From contig JABRWC010000128.1 of NCBI GenBank assembly GCA_039961675.1, positions 1-5,828 on the forward strand: 5,828 nucleotides of DNA, written 5' to 3'. Numbering within the stretch: the first letter of the stretch is position 1; each line of letters opens with the position of its first letter. The position numbers and the translations under genes are program-made. Positions 5,378 to 5,828 of the stretch are shown piece after piece. The notes beneath the pieces were generated by a model that was not told the origin of the DNA, made no database searches, and worked only from the letters and a program-made list of their open reading frames with translations. The DNA is from JABRWC01 sp039961675 (GTDB lineage Bacteria; Planctomycetota; Phycisphaerae; UBA1845; Fen-1342).

Positions 5378-5828
5378 CGCCCTCATCCTCCGTGTCGTTG
5401 TTGTCTGTCGCGGCCGGCGCCGCCTGTTCCGTCGTCAATCCCAACTCGCGCATCAGCGCCAGCTCGCGCCCGCGCTGGCGCAGCTCGCTCTCCCAATCGA
5501 GGCCCTGCTTGGCGAATTCGACCGCCAGCGTGGTCGTGTTGCTCGCCAGGCGCGTCGCCTGGGCGTTGGCTTCCTTGGCCGGGTCGACGTGCTCAAAACC
5601 GTCCCAGAACCACTGGTGCGGGAACTCCGCGTCGCGCGTACGCAGCGACTGCGGCAGGTAGCCTTCGATGAGCACCGCCTCGTTCAGCCAGGCGCTGAGC
5701 ACGCGGTCGAGCACGATGTCGCCCAGGTAGGCCTGGTCGATGCGGATCTTCTTGAAGAACGCCAGGTGATCGAGCCGGCCGGAGGCGTAGTTGTGCTTGG
5801 CGGAGTTGCCCAGCGCGATGTTGAGCGG
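5340..5828 (-). CDS. Lambda-family phage portal protein, C-terminal part (5' end outside window)
   Basis: The frame stays open from the right edge of the window and gives the last 162 residues of a protein whose start lies beyond 5828. The visible part begins with PLNIALGNSAKHNYASGRLD, then FFKKIRIDQ, FWDGFEHVDPAKEANAQATR and a WESELRQRGRELALMRELG segment. From knowledge of the family these are hallmarks of the C-terminal half of lambda gpB-type portals: the NYASGRLDH element and the helical stretch after HVDP. Portals form the dodecameric ring at one capsid vertex through which DNA enters and leaves and to which the tail joins. The last about 25 residues are acidic and rich in D, E and A, probably a flexible tail. 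The stop (TGA, 5342-5340) lies inside the next gene, so translation of portal and protease-capsid fusion is probably coupled. The terminase genes are expected upstream, outside the window. Confidence 0.93.
   Translation of the reverse strand, partial: PLNIALGNSAKHNYASGRLDHLAFFKKIRIDQAYLGDIVLDRVLSAWLNEAVLIEGYLPQSLRTRDAEFPHQWFWDGFEHVDPAKEANAQATRLASNTTTLAVEFAKQGLDWESELRQRGRELALMRELGLTTEQAAPAATDNNDTEDEGDVTEDEDARAAA
5387..5391 (-). promoter_or_regulatory. Shine-Dalgarno GGAGG that favours the second ATG of the protease-capsid fusion
   Basis: GGAGG at 5391-5387 directly touches the first in-frame ATG (5386), leaving no spacer, but is 9 bases from the next in-frame ATG (5377). Normal spacing rules favour 5377 and a protein beginning MSRKTKTPERP. 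Confidence 0.65.

Noticed and set aside
1..5828. Search for tRNA genes, CRISPR repeats, insertion sequences, attachment sites and hairpin terminators
   Set aside because: Intergenic gaps are at most 35 bases, and I saw no cloverleaf, regular repeat-spacer pattern, terminal inverted repeats or GC hairpin followed by a T run on either strand.

Overview
The window is a single polycistronic block on the minus strand, read from about 5828 down to 1. It is the head-to-tail part of the structural region of a tailed phage or prophage with a long tail (siphovirus-type gene order). The DNA is clearly GC-rich, with strong GC preference at third codon positions. As a result several antisense and out-of-frame reading frames stay open by chance, and the plus strand holds no gene I can support. 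The protein style (small head-tail proteins, DUF2190 decoration protein, protease-capsid fusion, G-type chaperone) fits prophages of GC-rich Gram-negative bacteria. From memory of similar proteins I would guess a planctomycete-type host, but nothing here proves the host. No integrase, attachment site or host gene is visible, so prophage and free phage cannot be told apart.

Layout in transcription order. Head module: the C-terminal end of a lambda-family portal protein (5828-5340); a fused HK97-type prohead protease and Mu gpT-like major capsid protein (5377-3344) that overlaps the portal gene; a DUF2190 capsid decoration protein (3308-2967). Connector region: a putative head-tail joining protein (2951-2574); a small one-helix membrane protein with a coiled-coil tail (2569-2345); a putative tail terminator/completion protein (2348-1920). 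Tail module: two tandem paralogous small proteins (1916-1551 and 1547-1290); the major tail tube protein (1277-870); a G-type tail assembly chaperone (865-380); its T-like extension in the -1 frame (ending at 135); and the first 36 codons of a RebB-like gene (110-1).

Genes are separated by 3-35 bases or overlap, and most have a good Shine-Dalgarno sequence. No promoter or terminator is evident inside, so the block is probably one transcript started upstream of position 5828. The portal, protease, capsid and decoration proteins would build the procapsid. The joining and terminator proteins would close head and tail. The tube protein would polymerise around a tape measure, expected beyond the left edge, with help from the G/GT chaperones.

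Points most worth a second look: the chaperone frameshift, where a textbook G GGT TTT site exists but coding character switches frame about 140 bases later; a nested in-frame start with its own Shine-Dalgarno inside the protease-capsid fusion; the tandem paralogs, about 56% identical by hand alignment; the small membrane protein in the connector region; and the RebB-like (R-body/killing family) start placed directly after the tail chaperone.
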